Assembly (NCBI GenBank): GCA_007258455.2
Contig: VDFB02047230.1
Coordinates: 157,922,635-157,986,634, forward strand
Length of the DNA stretch: 64,000 bases
From: Sequoia sempervirens
Lineage: Eukaryota > Streptophyta > Pinopsida > Cupressales > Cupressaceae
Direction: 5' to 3'
A program made the position numbers and the translations under genes. Numbering within the stretch: position 1 is the stretch's first letter; each line of letters starts with the position of its first letter. Shown piece after piece: positions 44,750 to 57,700 of the stretch. The notes below the pieces were generated by a model. That model had not been told where the DNA came from, ran no database searches, and saw nothing but the letters and a program-made list of their open reading frames with translations.

Positions 44750-47700
44750 TGTAGTGCCCCTCATGATACTGTTCCCTTTTGTTACTATGTGGATACTGTT
44801 TACGTTTGTTACAGACTCAAGATGATATGGGTGATTTTTTTTCCTATTTGAGCTTATGTGTTTTGCTTGGATACACATGATGGTGTTTTATGATGTTGAT
44901 AATATAATGATGCATGGTACCATCTTTCCTGATTATGCTATATTGTGTGACTATGTAAATTGTTTAATACTCATTTCATGATGTGTAGGATGTTGTACTG
45001 ATGTTTGACTTTTGGGTGAGGGGGACGGTGTTGCATCGCTCATATGTGAGCGCCCTGCCACACCGCAATTCTCCCTCACAATGTGTTTGATAGAAGATAT
45101 ATATATATGTGTTGTTCCAACACTTGTTTTTATGCAGGACTGCAGGTACCGGGCACCGACTCCACCTGCATCGTCAGGTCTGAGCGTGCCCAATATACCC
45201 AATGGTTATGACGTGGTTTAAGGATTTGACAAGGAAGTGTCCATGTCTGTGTCTGTCATCTGTCAGTATTTCATCCTGTTATGGTATCGTACTGTTTTAT
45301 GTTGATCATTTCAAGTTGTAAATATTGATGTGTTTACTGTGTTGTCTAGATGTGTATCATTATTGGCAATTGATGTGTTTCTAGTATCAGCGTAGTCATT
45401 GCTATGTTCATTTGGCCCTTGTTTTGAGTTTCATGGTTTATTTTTTTAATAATTTTATAATATGAATTTAATTATAGTAAGAGATTAAAATATCAAATTA
45501 TTAAGGGAATCTTAATAATTAAAAATATTGAATTAATGTTAAGGTTATAATTATATTAAAACGCAAATGCAATACAATTTTGTATTTTAAATAATGAATA
45601 TTTGAAGTTTAAAAGTTTAAATTTAAATTATTTGATAAATTGTAAATTTAATTTAATCTATTTAAAGGGATACAATGAAATGTCAATCTAAAGTAAAGTT
45701 CGAACAAAATAATAATAAATAATAATTGTGTATATATATGGATATTTAAGTAATTGAAAATTCACCCTTCGTAAAGAATTTATTGTATTTTATTTATTGG
45801 AGTTAATTAAGTGATGAGGTATTGGTTAAAGTGGAAAATTAATGAAATTGTTTTCATGACGACAATCAAGATTAGAGGGAGATTTATTGATTTACTAAAT
45901 TCCTCCAAGTGTAAACGAGATAAATAATAGATGTCGGGTGTAAAATAGAGGACGGTGTTGATAGACACCTGTATCCTACGTACCGAGGTTTGTAATTTTT
46001 TTTTTTTGTTCTTAAGTTATCTGGAGGAAAGAGGAAAAGAAACGGAAGACAGGGAAAACAGAGAGGCAAGAGAAATTTTACAGAGAGGCAAGATAAATTT
46101 TACAGAGTGAAGAGAAATTTTATAGAGAGAAGATTCTGCAACGACTGTCAAAGCCAGGTTAGTAAATTTGAGTTTTAATTGTTGAATTCCATATTTTTAA
46201 ACTTTAAAAGTTTAACTTCTTAATGCAATTTTTTTTACCACTGAATTTACCTTGCCTAGATTTCACGGGGTTTCCTTCTTTCACTGTAAGATAAATTGTT
46301 ACTTTTGACTTGGCTGCATTTGATGAATTTATCTCTGTATTTCTCCAATCTTTGTACAATATTTAATATAAATGGTCTTGTTTAGGTTAAAAATTCATGG
46401 AGATTACTCCAGGATAAATAAACAATCTCTCTCTCTTGTTCCACCGACAACCTGTTTAAACACATAGAAATTTAGTCTAAATAACCTCCTTGATTTATTG
46501 ACAAACCATTGCGGTAGCAACACTTCAGAATAAAATGTGGTCAATGTATATCCTTTCTGGCATTTCTATTTGATTTGATTTGATTTGATTTTTTTTTGTT
46601 ATCTTGCATGTTAATTTAAAGAAACACCAGAAGGGTGAGGGAGATTTCTTTCTTTTACACTTCAGACACCATTTAATTTAGATTTCCTTTTTATGGCTGC
46701 AAACCCTTTATTACTTTTACTTTGTATGGTAAGTAATCTCCCTATTCCATTCACAACTTTCCTCAGCTGCAACTTTTCAGCTTGAAGTGCAAAAATAAAA
46801 TAAAATAATAAAATATAAAATATAAAATATAACTTTCCTGATAATGTTGGCAATTTTGCTGCTCCATTTAGATAAATCATTTATTTTATTCTCTATTAAA
46901 TATCTAATTTATTTATTTACTATACAGCAAATGATTGAAAACTTTAACTAATAACTAAATTTTACTTATGATTCAAGAGGTTTATAAATTTTATTTTATT
47001 CTCCTAGGCATTATTTTGTTTAGGAAATCTAGAAGATATTAGCCCAGAAGAGGCATTTTAAAATTTACCTAACCCAGTAGAAAGAGTTGTTTTGAATTAG
47101 AGAGGTAAAATGCAATTAAACCTCTTAACGAGTAATTGGCAATACAAAGTCATACATTAGTCCTATTGGTTAGGTATAGATCGGTTGGAAAAAGAAATAC
47201 ATTTTTTTTATTGCCAGCAAAAGTAAGTGTAGATTTCCATATGATTAGGTCTCATAAAAAAATAAATTATATTAATACAAAATCTTAATTGGAAGGTTTA
47301 CATATAGAATAGGTCCATTTATTATTCAAAATTAAAAAAAACTTGCCTAGTATTATTATTGCTAACATTTCAAATTTAAGCCAGATAAAACGGATACTGA
47401 GTAATAAGATATGAAGGAAAAACAGATAAGTAAATAATTTTATTAGATTTTAAAGGTATTTACATAAATTTTATATGAGTTAGTTATATACATATTTTAT
47501 ATGAGTTAATCATGTGATTATTTGTTTTAAATTTATGGATTTATGGAAAAACAATTTAACGTATTATTTCTCATAGATTAAAACTTATTTACATTATTAT
47601 AGATAAATGTTTTAGTTGAATAAGGAAATAACCTAGGTGATTAAATGGTGTGTCTTGTAAATAAATGGTAAAAGTGAGTGTCGGGAATTAATACAAGTGC

Positions 47701-49921
47701 ATTTAATATTAGTTTTTCATTTAATTTTAGTTAAAGTTAAATGAGTTAAAAATTCTTTTACTAATGATCTGTGTGATTTGAATGTATGTAAATAAATAAA
47801 CAAACATGCTATATTGGAAGTAAATTTACCATTTTAAGTAACAAATATAGTTATACAGGTTGTATTTTAAAATTTAATTATTTTGAAGCAATGTTATTTT
47901 ATGATGTAATTAACAGTTGCTAAAAATTATAGGTTAGATCTGTTTTCACGTGCTTTTAAAAAATTAGTTTAATTTCTAATTATTAAAAGTTAAATGTAAT
48001 TACAATTTTCTTTCATTAGACCGTGTTGCTATAAAAGTGCTCAGATTGGAATTAAAAATTTAAATTAGCTAAGGAGGACAGTAAATTTTTAATTAAAGTT
48101 ATTTAGTTTAAAAGTAATTAAATGTATACCATATTCTAGGGCTTACTCACCTTAAGGACGTTATGATCTGAAATGCACTTAATTATGGTTAATCATTTAA
48201 TAATTCTTTACACTATCTTGAGTAGGGTTGGATTATGTTTACGTATAAGTGAAAAGATATTTATAGCTTATTTTGTACATGTTAGATTGTTATTGAGTTA
48301 ATCTGTATACTCTTTGGTATTGATTCTTTATGCATAATAGTGATTATTTGTTGTTCATATTTCCCTCTTATTTAATTGCACTTTTCGGGTAATTTTATGT
48401 CTAGATATATTTTGGATATGATGGGAACCCAAATGTTTAAGTTACTTCCTTTGATAGCCATGGGTGATATGTAGTTAGACTTCCAGAGGCGAAGGGAACC
48501 TTTTATGTGTGTTGAATATTCTCGTGAATGGACCTTTGGATTCCATTGATTGTGATTTTATTTTGAGCTCCTGGGTGTACCTTGTTCCATGATTTCCTTA
48601 CATTTTGGTGGTGATTATGAGTGAGATGGTACATGCCTCACATGTGTTTTCATTTTATGGCTTTTATTTTTGGTACACCCTTGTGGTTGTGAGCTTTGTT
48701 GTGGAACTGTTGGGGAGGGTGGCTCTTCATGGGGGCCGGCGCACAAAGGGGCTGTTAGGGTAACCCATGGAAGAGTTTCCTAAACAAGTGATAATATAAT
48801 TAATAAACTAGTGGGTTGGGTAGCTAAAACATTAAACAAGATTAATGATGTGCCTCACCCATACCGTTAGTGCTTTCACAAACTAAGGATGGGATGAGAA
48901 GACCTGGTTGGTAAGATCACTACCTTGTCCTCATGAAAGGTAAGTGGTTCCGCATGAGTCACCCTATGGAGCGGTGCCTTGAGATAGGCTGCCTGGATAA
49001 CCATAGATGGAGGCGGTACCTTGTGATAGGTTGCCTGGATAATCCATGTAAGGCCATGCGATGACACTCTCCCACAGTATCTGTTTACTCTTCCTTGCTT
49101 GGTAGCCTCTGGAAGTGTTGATGTACTTATTGATGTACTTATTGATGTACCTTTCGATGTACTTTTGATGTACTTGTTTATGTACTTTTGATGTACTTAT
49201 TGATGTACATGATGATGTACCTGTCGATGTACCACTTGATGTATTTGTTGATGTACTTGTCAATGTGCTTGTTGATGTACGATGGGATGATTGTTCTATG
49301 TCAGTGTTGATGTTAGTATTGTTTACTTGATCTTGTTGGATGTGGACCCTTTCTTGTCATTTCCTAGCACGGGGGGTGGACCTTCGGGTCCACATGGTCG
49401 GGTGGAATGTGCTATGCACCCATTGGGTTCCCAGGATGTGTTCGTGAGACAGATGCGAATGCAGAATTCTAGAGTTTATCTTGGATGAAGAATTTCCTTC
49501 CTTTTGGTACCATAAACCTCATTTATGTACTCAATGTAATCTTCCCCATGATATAAGGGAAGCTCTATTTAATGTTTCTATTGTATCTTTGATGTTTATT
49601 ATCTGTGGAAATATGCTCCACAATTGTAACATGAAACTATGAATTGAATCACAATAAAATATTGTATCTCTCTTATAATTATGGTTGAATGTATGTTATC
49701 CTTATGTTTCTCTTTTGCTTTCTTTTGGATAAAAGTTCTATGTTTGTAATGACTATTCCATGTACCCCAAAGGACGTAGATAGCTTTGCAAATGCATAAT
49801 CGCTTTTCATGTTAAGATTGTACATTTCCATCTTATACAATGTCTCACAATTCAACAACAACAAAAAAAAAAATGTGCGGTGTTTTGTTGTCCTTTGGGG
49901 TTTACTCGGCGGGGCATTACA
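44750..49921 (+). mobile_element. 5.2-kb solo LTR with perfect target duplication ATTTA
   Basis: Starts TGTAGTGCCCC and ends GGGGCATTACA, near-perfect inverted ends of the TGTAATGCCCC type. ATTTA at 44745-44749 is repeated at 49922-49926. No polyprotein, primer site or second LTR copy is present, so this 5172-bp block is best read as a very long solo LTR. Contents: a GC-richer segment with a 70-codon frame (45012-45221), AT-rich DNA from 45400 to 48300, a purine-rich stretch with AGAGAGGCAAGA repeats (46020-46135) that ends in a splice-donor-like CCAG/GTTAGT, and repeats at 48970-49280. The orientation is inferred from AATAAA-type signals near the right end and is tentative. It could also be an internally deleted element. 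Confidence 0.78.
48970..49280. repeat. Minisatellites inside the 5.2-kb LTR
   Basis: About 51-bp two-copy repeat (GCGGTGCCTTGAGATAGG and GCGGTACCTTGTGATAGG forms, 48971-49060), then a 12-bp-type array GATGTACTTNTT from about 49117 to 49280 with 13 or so variants. The Ser/Thr-rich minus-strand frame over it is a product of the array. Confidence 0.85.
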
Positions 49922-49926
49922 ATTTA

Positions 49927-50560
49927 TTTATAATGGTTAATTTTCTCAACTGTAAGAACATTCAACAAACTCACCTACACACACTAGTTATTTTATTTAT
50001 TTTTATTTTTAATCTATGAATATGATTTATTTTTTATGAACATGATTTGGAAATCTTAAACTATGTCAAGTGTCAATGCTTGGGTTCTTAAGTGGATTCA
50101 CTTATCCTCAAATTCTCAAGAGTTATGTAACTAGATACTTCTATTATGCGCTTCATGGTAAGAAATTTGTTATGTAGTCATATTTATGCTATGGTATGAA
50201 TAGCCTAATCTTATGGTGCCCTTCCCTTTATTATTTGGATATTTCTTGACAATTTTATGTTAAAATGGATCAATTAAATATGGAAGCTGTGAATTTTTTT
50301 AGTTGAGGCTTTTTTTCACATGATATTGATTTTTTTCTAGTTTTATGTTGAGTTTTTAGTTTTATGTTGTGATGAGAGTGGCTTTGCAATATTTTAGGGT
50401 TTCAAGTAGGTGGTTTTGTAAGAGTACATATGGATGACATGTGTTGCAAATACTAGTTGTATGTGGCTAGATTAAATAATTAACATTAGTGCTAAATAAT
50501 GGAATGAAATAAACTTAGACAAACCTAGATTTTTTCCTCAAAGAAATTAAGTATTATCTG
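49927..50560. other. AT-rich spacer
   Basis: No gene, RNA or repeat recognised. Confidence 0.6.
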
Positions 50561-50566
50561 ATTTTG

Positions 50567-50860
50567 AAATATTTGCATATAAATTTAAAACAAGTATTGT
50601 TTGATTCGAAATACTCACATGCAGATTTAAAACTTGAAATATTTGCATGCAGATGCAAAACTTGAAATATTTGCATGCAGATGCAAAACTTGAAATATTT
50701 GCATGCAGATGCAAAACTTGAAATATTTGCATGCAGATGCAAAACTTGAAATATTTGCATGCAGATGCAAAACTTGAAATATTTGCATGCAAATGCAAAA
50801 ATTGAAATATTTGCATGCAAATGTAAAACTTGAAATATTTGCATACTAAATTAAAACATA
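50567..50860. repeat. 28-bp minisatellite, about 10 copies
   Basis: GAAATATTTGCATGCAGATG plus CAAAACTT recurs every 28 bp, with five nearly identical central copies (50636-50775) and diverged copies on both sides. Each copy contains a TGCATGCA palindrome. Because 28 is not a multiple of three, the repeat cycles through frames, and two overlapping 89- and 96-codon frames stay open on the minus strand. They are unlikely to be genes. Confidence 0.95.
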
Positions 50861-51496
50861 AAGCAATGCAAATGAAAACCTAATTTTTCAATTTCTAGGG
50901 TTTATTTTTTGTAGGAAATTTGTAAAATGAAAACCAAATTTAAAGCAAATAAAAAAACCTCAATATATTCAACAAAATAGCAAAAAATGCAAAAAAATGC
51001 AAAAAAAATTACCTGGTGGCAGATGGTTGTTGTTTGTAGTTAGGATTATTTTGTATCGCCGTTTGAAATCTAGTGAAAATAAGGTCACAGGCGATTTCTA
51101 AAAAAAATAATACCTTTACGAAACAAGATCCCATTTTGATCTCGTTTCATGGTAAATGAGATCCTATTTCGTAGCAAATAGGATACCATGTTATAATTGT
51201 TGGCTTGAGATCCTGCCATGAAATGAGATCCCGTGTTATAATTGTTGGCTCAAGATCCTGCCATGAAACAAGGTCCTATTCTGGATTTAGGCTTTGGGTC
51301 CCAAAGAAAAATGAGATCCTATTTCATTTTTCCCAATTTCAGGTTTTTTTACAAGTCTAAAACTTCCATTAGAAGTGGACTCATCTTCTTGCATTTACCC
51401 ACTACAAATAGTTGTGTGCCTAAGGGGGGAATGGTTGTTGTGCAGAATGGCCAATGTTGATGTTTCTATAGATCATTTAGTTTTTCCATCAATGAT
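50861..51496. repeat. Spacer with short direct repeats (GAGATCCTGCCATGAAA)
   Basis: TGTTATAATTGTTGGCT followed by (T/C)(G/A)AGATCCTGCCATGAAA occurs twice (about 51190-51225 and 51234-51272), with related GAGATCCTATTTC phrases at 51100-51330. No convincing gene; the 72-codon frame at 51242-51460 begins inside the repeat. Confidence 0.7.
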
Positions 51497-53985
51497 AAAG
51501 GGGGAGATTGTTGGCAATTTGATTGTCATTGATGTCAAAAGGATATCTAAGTAATATCAAATGGGGAGATTGTTGATTGATGGGAAAGGAAATTATAGGT
51601 TGTCATCGATGTTAATGGATTCAATCAAAAAAATTGGTTGTAGTGAAAATCTTGAAGAGTTGCAGAAGTTTGGGAATTATGTCTCAAGCTTACCTTATAC
51701 TACTTGATAAAAAGGAAGGAGGTAATCTATTTAATCAAAGTTTGATCAGGTTTCGAACTTTAGACTTAAGGCTTACCTGATACTATTGGTTTTCAAACTT
51801 TGGGCTTCATCCATACCTTATACTAAATGCCTCAAAAGAAATGAAGAAGAATAGTAAAGTACCAATTTTTTTAAACTTTGGGCTTCAGTCATACCTCATA
51901 CTGAATGCACAAAGAAAAATAAGTTAGATTGTGGGAAGTTCAAAAAGTGTCAGGCATTGGGCTTCAAAATTTTTGTTTATGCCTTACCTTGTTGGGTGTT
52001 GGAGGTTGGTGATAAGGCTTACACCTTAGAATAAAGTTAAGTATGAAGTATGGTAGAAACCCATATATCGATGCCTAAAAATGTTTTGAGGGTTGCAGAT
52101 TGGTGTTAAGGTTTATGCCTTATTAGAAAGTTAAGAAAGGGGTAAGATGGAACCCCGAGTGTTGATGCATGAAAGATTAATACTTAGTGAAGGAAGGAAG
52201 CAGAAGGCCAAAGATTGATACCAAAAAGGCTTTGGGGATCATAGTTTAGTCGGAAGGCTTATGCCTCATCAAAAGGTACGTAAGTGGTAAGAAAAAAGTG
52301 TGAAGACTAATACCCAAAGAGGTAAGTCAACTAACACTTGTGAAGGAAGTATTCGAGCATTGCGAAGCAAAAAGAAGGTTTACGCCTTATCAAAAGAAAA
52401 ACTAGAAGTAAGTTGTAAGAGTGAACCCCGACATCCAAAATGTCAATGGATTTTTTAGAGTTCGAAGTGATGGTTTGTGGTTGGAGTGGAAGATGGTAGA
52501 AGGTAAAGGGTAAGGATGATATCCAACCCCCAAATCATGACAAGTATAATGAGTTTCAGATATCATTGTTTGGAATTGTCTCTCAAGACCTTCAAACACT
52601 TCAAGCATAAGGTAAGGAGGATTAAGAACACCCGACCCTCAATGAAAAGGAAACATAAGGTCAGCAAAATTGAAGAAGTATTTATTCCATTCCACATAAA
52701 CTTTATGGGTCCCAATGTTGACCACCGCAAAAACATGGAAAGGGAACTCATGTTCAAGATGACAAGTGTCAAATGTTGATTGCATTGCATAGCTAATTCA
52801 CATCATTGTTGTGAATCAATTAGTCAAACTCTAATCTACTCTAAGTGATATGCTGACACATGTACATGATGACATCAATGAAGTATTAAGACAAATCAAA
52901 AGGAGAATATTCGCTCAACATAATGCTAAGATCGATGACATAGTTTTAAAGGGATATTGATCTAATGGTTGTGTTTTGAAGTTGAGGCATTTGAATGATA
53001 ACCATTCGATCTTGGCACAAAGAAGGAGATGATGGCTTGCATTTTAATTTTAATTTTGTCAACATGACTAGGCATTAAAACAATGGAACTCATAGTCAAG
53101 TGGTACAACCGATGTAGAAGATGAAATTTTTTGCAGTAATCACTCCAACTACTTATTTATTGGTGATCGATAGGGATGGATGACACCATCAATGCTCAAT
53201 CAAGTAAAATATCTAATACAAACCAAATCATGCAAATAAGAACATTTAATGTGTATCTAATTTAGGGTTTGCAAGGTTCTAAATATAGAAAATTTATTGA
53301 AAGAGGTCAGTGGTACATGGATCGAGGCAAGGGCACTTGTTGATGAAGGAAAGAAGAGAGAAGTCTATCAGAATTAGTGTTGATGGTTAATGTTTTGATG
53401 GAGAGAATGCAATGAGAAAGAGTCCTAGGCTGAATAACATGAAACATCATCTAGAGTATGTATTCATAATAGAAAAGGTGTGAAATAGAGTAGAGAAAGG
53501 GGAGAAGAGAAATGCAGAGGTATGAGTTGTTGAGTTAGCAGCAGTAGAGACTAAATGCTTGCAATGAAGCAAAGTAGATAATGAGCAATTGTAGAGTAAG
53601 TCTGTAACATTGAATTAGATTCTTGTGAATCAATTGTAATTTGGAGTTGTTGCTCCATAATTTCATTGTAAATATGATTGGTCAGTGCCATTAGAAAACT
53701 GAGTTGGTGCTCAGATTAGGGAGTAGGTGCTTCCTTATAGTTGGTGCTCTTAAATCAAGTGATTAGTGCCTCCTTAGGGTTGGTGCCCTTAACATTGTAA
53801 CTAGTGAGGTTCTATTGTGAGGCTGGATTAGGACAATAGATCCTAGCAACATTTCTCATCATGGTTTTTCCCATATTGGGTTTTCCATGTATATCTGGTG
53901 TTATGTGCATATGTGTGTGTGTGATCTTTGCATTATCTTTAATCTTCTTTAAGAGGTGCTAAAAGTTAAATTTTATTGATTTACT
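51497..53985 (+). repeat. Copia polypurine tract and 3' (or solo) LTR
   Basis: AAAGGGGGAGAT at about 51498-51509 followed by TGTTGGCAATTTG is the standard polypurine tract plus LTR start of plant Copia elements. Toward the right, 53855-53990 contains GGTTTTTCCCATATTGGGTTTTCC, GTGTTATGTGC and a T-rich end near TGATTCA, matching the R-U5 part of Copia LTRs. Between them are degenerate repeats with GGCTTATGCCTTATC and GGGCTTCA phrases (51730-52400). The internal region upstream is not recognised and the right end is approximate. Confidence 0.6.
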
Positions 53986-54779
53986 GATTCATGCTCCATT
54001 TCAATAGATATTTTTGTTCCAACACCTCTTTCTCTTAGCACATGGTTTTTCTTGGAGACTAGCCTTATCTTTGACACAAGTATACCCAATTTTGGCATGC
54101 TTTCAGGGTAGATTTTCTCTTCAACATTTGGAAAGATAGGAATGGTGCTCTTTTTTCTCACAAAGTTGTTGATAAGCATTTTTTTGGGTGCACTAAAGCT
54201 ATCATTTTCTCTAATGTCCTTATGAAGATTCAATTGCAATCCAACAAGGTTGCATTTGAATTTTTCCATCTCTAAGAATTGTTGGACTACTAGGATAATG
54301 CCCCTTGCACTATTGTTTGAGTTCCTTCTGACTCCACCTCCCCTAGAGAGTGTTGACATGGTTTCAATTGCTTAGCCAAGTGAGATCATGAAATTGGTGG
54401 AGATTGTGGTTATCATTCATGTGGTCCTCTACATTAGAATCCTAGGGACTCTATTGCTAATGGAGGATGTTTTTAGTCTTCCCATTCACCATCTCTAAGG
54501 AAAGACTTTGGTTGGTCAATCAACTGGATGAACATTGACAAATTCTCTTGTTTATTGTTTACCATTTCTCTGGCTCATACTTAGTAGCCTCTCAAGGAGA
54601 AAAAAAAATATGTTGCTCTCATTGATTCAAAGTTGATTGAAGATGTCAACCTAGATGATGTTTGGAGGAAGCCTAATGATCAAGACCCTCCTCCTTTCCC
54701 TAACATAATCTTGATTGCTTCATTTTATTTTTGAGCTTAACCCCTTTATATTTACTAGTTCCTGCCAATAGGCAAGTTT
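53986..54779. other. Weak coding trace, unassigned
   Basis: On the plus strand, fragments such as FNIWKDRNGALFSHK (about 54115) and LIDSKLIEDVNLDDVW (about 54627) look protein-like, and the minus strand has a 128-codon open frame at 53973-54359. Neither resembles a family I can name with confidence; a LINE or Copia remnant is possible. Confidence 0.25.
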
Positions 54780-57700
54780 ACTATTGCAATCAGTGCATTT
54801 TATTTTTAATTAGTCGCTTGGCCAATGAGACTATGTTGTTTAAATTTTTTTTGTCTTTTTCCTATAGTTAGGATTTATGCTCATATTTTTTGATCTTGAA
54901 AATTACAATTTATCTCTTTTTCTATTGGTTTGAGTAGGTCAATTTTTAATTTTCCTTTAAGTAAATTAGGAAAAAATGGGGAGATTATAAACATTATATA
55001 TTGTGGAAAATATTTAGTCGGGGGATGCATATAGTGTGAGTTTTGGCAGCGGGTTGGTGTGTATTGAAGCAGTGAATGCATGTTTAATGCATTAAATGAA
55101 AACTTCACAATATTTATTTGAAAACTAGTACATACGCAAGCAGAAAATGCATAGTTAATCCATGAAATATGAGGCAAGTGTTTTTTTTATTATTGTTTGT
55201 TTATCAAGTTTGTTGAGAAGCTTGCGTGTTTTTGGCTATGGGTTGTGATGCTTATGATTTTGTACAGTTCTTGAACAAGGGAGGAGACAAAGGAATGGTG
55301 TGCAACTGGTGAGTGGGTCATCTGTTTGTTTTTTATACTTGATAAGTAGAAGTGTTAGAGGAGAAACTGAACGGTTTGAGCAAGGTCTTCTGGACCACGG
55401 GTGTGAGATGTGTTGGAGGGATGATGGGTAGATATGCAGTGAATGCATAGTTAATTGATGAAATTTTAGGCGAGTGTGAGTGTTGGGTTTTGTTTGTTCT
55501 TATTATTTTTTATTTATCGTTTGTTGAAAAGCTTGTGGATATTTTAGCTATTGGTTGCAGTTTTGCATGTTCGTTATTCTATAAAAGTGCATTGGTCATC
55601 AATGGCTTCACTGTGTGTTTATGATACTTGATTACTAGAAGTATTGCTTATTGTTACAAGGGCTAACAAGGCAAGTGGGTACATTAAATTACATGTGCTT
55701 TGAGCAAGGTCTTGTGGACTATAGGGGCAGTGAATATGTTAATTATGTGTTTATTACTTGAGTGGATAGTATGCTATCAGAAAAGCTTAGAAAGAAAAAT
55801 GTGTGAGATGTGTTAGAGGGCTAGTGGGTACAAAAGCAATAAATGTAGAGTTAATTCATGAAATGTGAGGTGAGAGATGGGTTTTATTTGTGCTTATTCT
55901 TGTTTGTTTGTTGTTTGTTAAAAAGCTTGTGTGTTTTTAGATTTTAGTTCTGTTCTTCAACATTTGTTATTTTATGGCAGTGCACTATTGGTGAGTGGAT
56001 TGTTTTTGTGTTTATGATGCTTGGTTGGTGTCACAAGGGTTAATGGGGAATGCTTGGAAAAATTTATCATGTTGCTCTATTTTTTTGAAATATTTATTAT
56101 CATTTTTTATCGTTCGTTGAAAAGCTTGTGGGTTTTTAAGCTATTGGTTGTGGTTTTGCATGTTCATTATTTTGTAAAAGTGTTGTGGGCATCAATGGCT
56201 TCGTTGTGTGTTTATGATAGTTGATAACTAGAAGTATTGCTTGTTGTTACAAGGGCTAATAGGGCAAGTGGGTACATTAAATTGCATGCACTTTAAGCAA
56301 GGTCTTGTGGACTGTGGGTGTAGTGAATGCATTAATTATGTGTTAATTGCTTGATTGGCTAGTACGCTATCAACAAAGCTTGGTAAGAAAATTGTACGAG
56401 ATGTGTTGGAGGGTTGGTGGGTGCAGAAGTAGTGAATGCATAGTTAATTCATGAAATGTGAGGCGAGAGTTGGATTTTATTTGTGCTTATTCTTGTTTGT
56501 TTGTTGTTTGTTAAAAAGCTTGTGTGTTTTTGGCTTTAGTTTCGTTCTTCAAATTTTGTTATTTTGTGGCAATGCACTATTGGTGAGTGGCTTGTTTCTT
56601 TGTTTATGATGCTTGGTTGTTGTTACAAGGGCTAATGGGGAAAACTTGGAAAAATTTATCATGTTAGCCTATTTTTTTGCAATAATATTATTGTTAGTGT
56701 GGTTGAGGTTTATGAATAGCATATTATTTGTCATGGACTATGGTCATTTGTTTGATTTTCCCTTGGAACAAGAATAATTACTTACAATTGGAGTTGGATG
56801 CATACTTGTATATGATCTCAAATATACTTGGTTGTTGAATGAGGGACTGGAAGGTCATATTCTTGTATCATTCTTCCCCTTTGTTTCCAATGAATTTTAA
56901 GTCTTCCAACGTGCATAAAATTTATGCTTTGGAAGAGTTGTGAATGATCAAGGAGAAGATTACTTTATGAATCTGACTTACTAAATAGACAGATGAACAT
57001 AGTGAATGGCATGTCATGTAATTCATAAACATGAAACTTTTTTTCATTGAAAAGTAGGTCACTATTGCAATTGTTAGTTTATGTCAATAGGAAGTTTTAC
57101 AATTGCATTTGTTGAATTTTCTTTTCAAATAGTTGCTTGTTGTTCTTAAATTTCTTTCTTGTTTGGAGCTTATGTGTCTTTAGCTTTCCATGTTCTTAAT
57201 GTTAGAAGGGTTGCAAGGACAAATGGGTACATATATAGTTGGTTGTTGAACAAGGAACTAGAAGGTCAAATTCTTGTATCATTCTAACAAATGAGCATAG
57301 TGAATGAAATGCCATGTAATTCGTAAACATGAAGCTATTTTTATGCAGGGAAGTAGGTCGCTATTGCAATTATTGAATTTGCTTTTGAATTAGTTGCTTT
57401 TCCATTCAAATTGCATTGTTTAAAATATTGTTGTCTTTTTTCTATAGTTGGGATTTAAGGGCATATTTTTGTTTAAGTAAATTAGGAAAATAGGAGGATA
57501 TTGTGTATCTTGGAAAATATTTAATCAGTGAATGCAAATTTTGGGTGCTTTGGCAGTGGGGTAATGAGTTTTTAAGCAATGAATGCATATTTAATTCATT
57601 AAATGAAAATTGTGCAAGGTGTGTTGGAGAGCTGGTGAGTATGGAAGCAGTGAATACATGGTTAATTCATGGAATCTTAGGCGAGTGCTAGATTTTGTTT

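Noticed and set aside
45012..45221. 70-codon frame in GC-richer DNA
   Set aside because: Sits within an LTR, with no recognisable domain and no continuation; kept only as LTR content.
48964..49263. Ser/Thr-rich 99-codon frame on the minus strand
   Set aside because: Product of the GATGTAC array inside the 5.2-kb LTR.
50547..50844. Two minus-strand frames of 89 and 96 codons
   Set aside because: Entirely generated by the 28-bp minisatellite.
53973..54359. 128-codon minus-strand gene
   Set aside because: No family resemblance, and the plus strand shows equally protein-like fragments; left as an unassigned trace.
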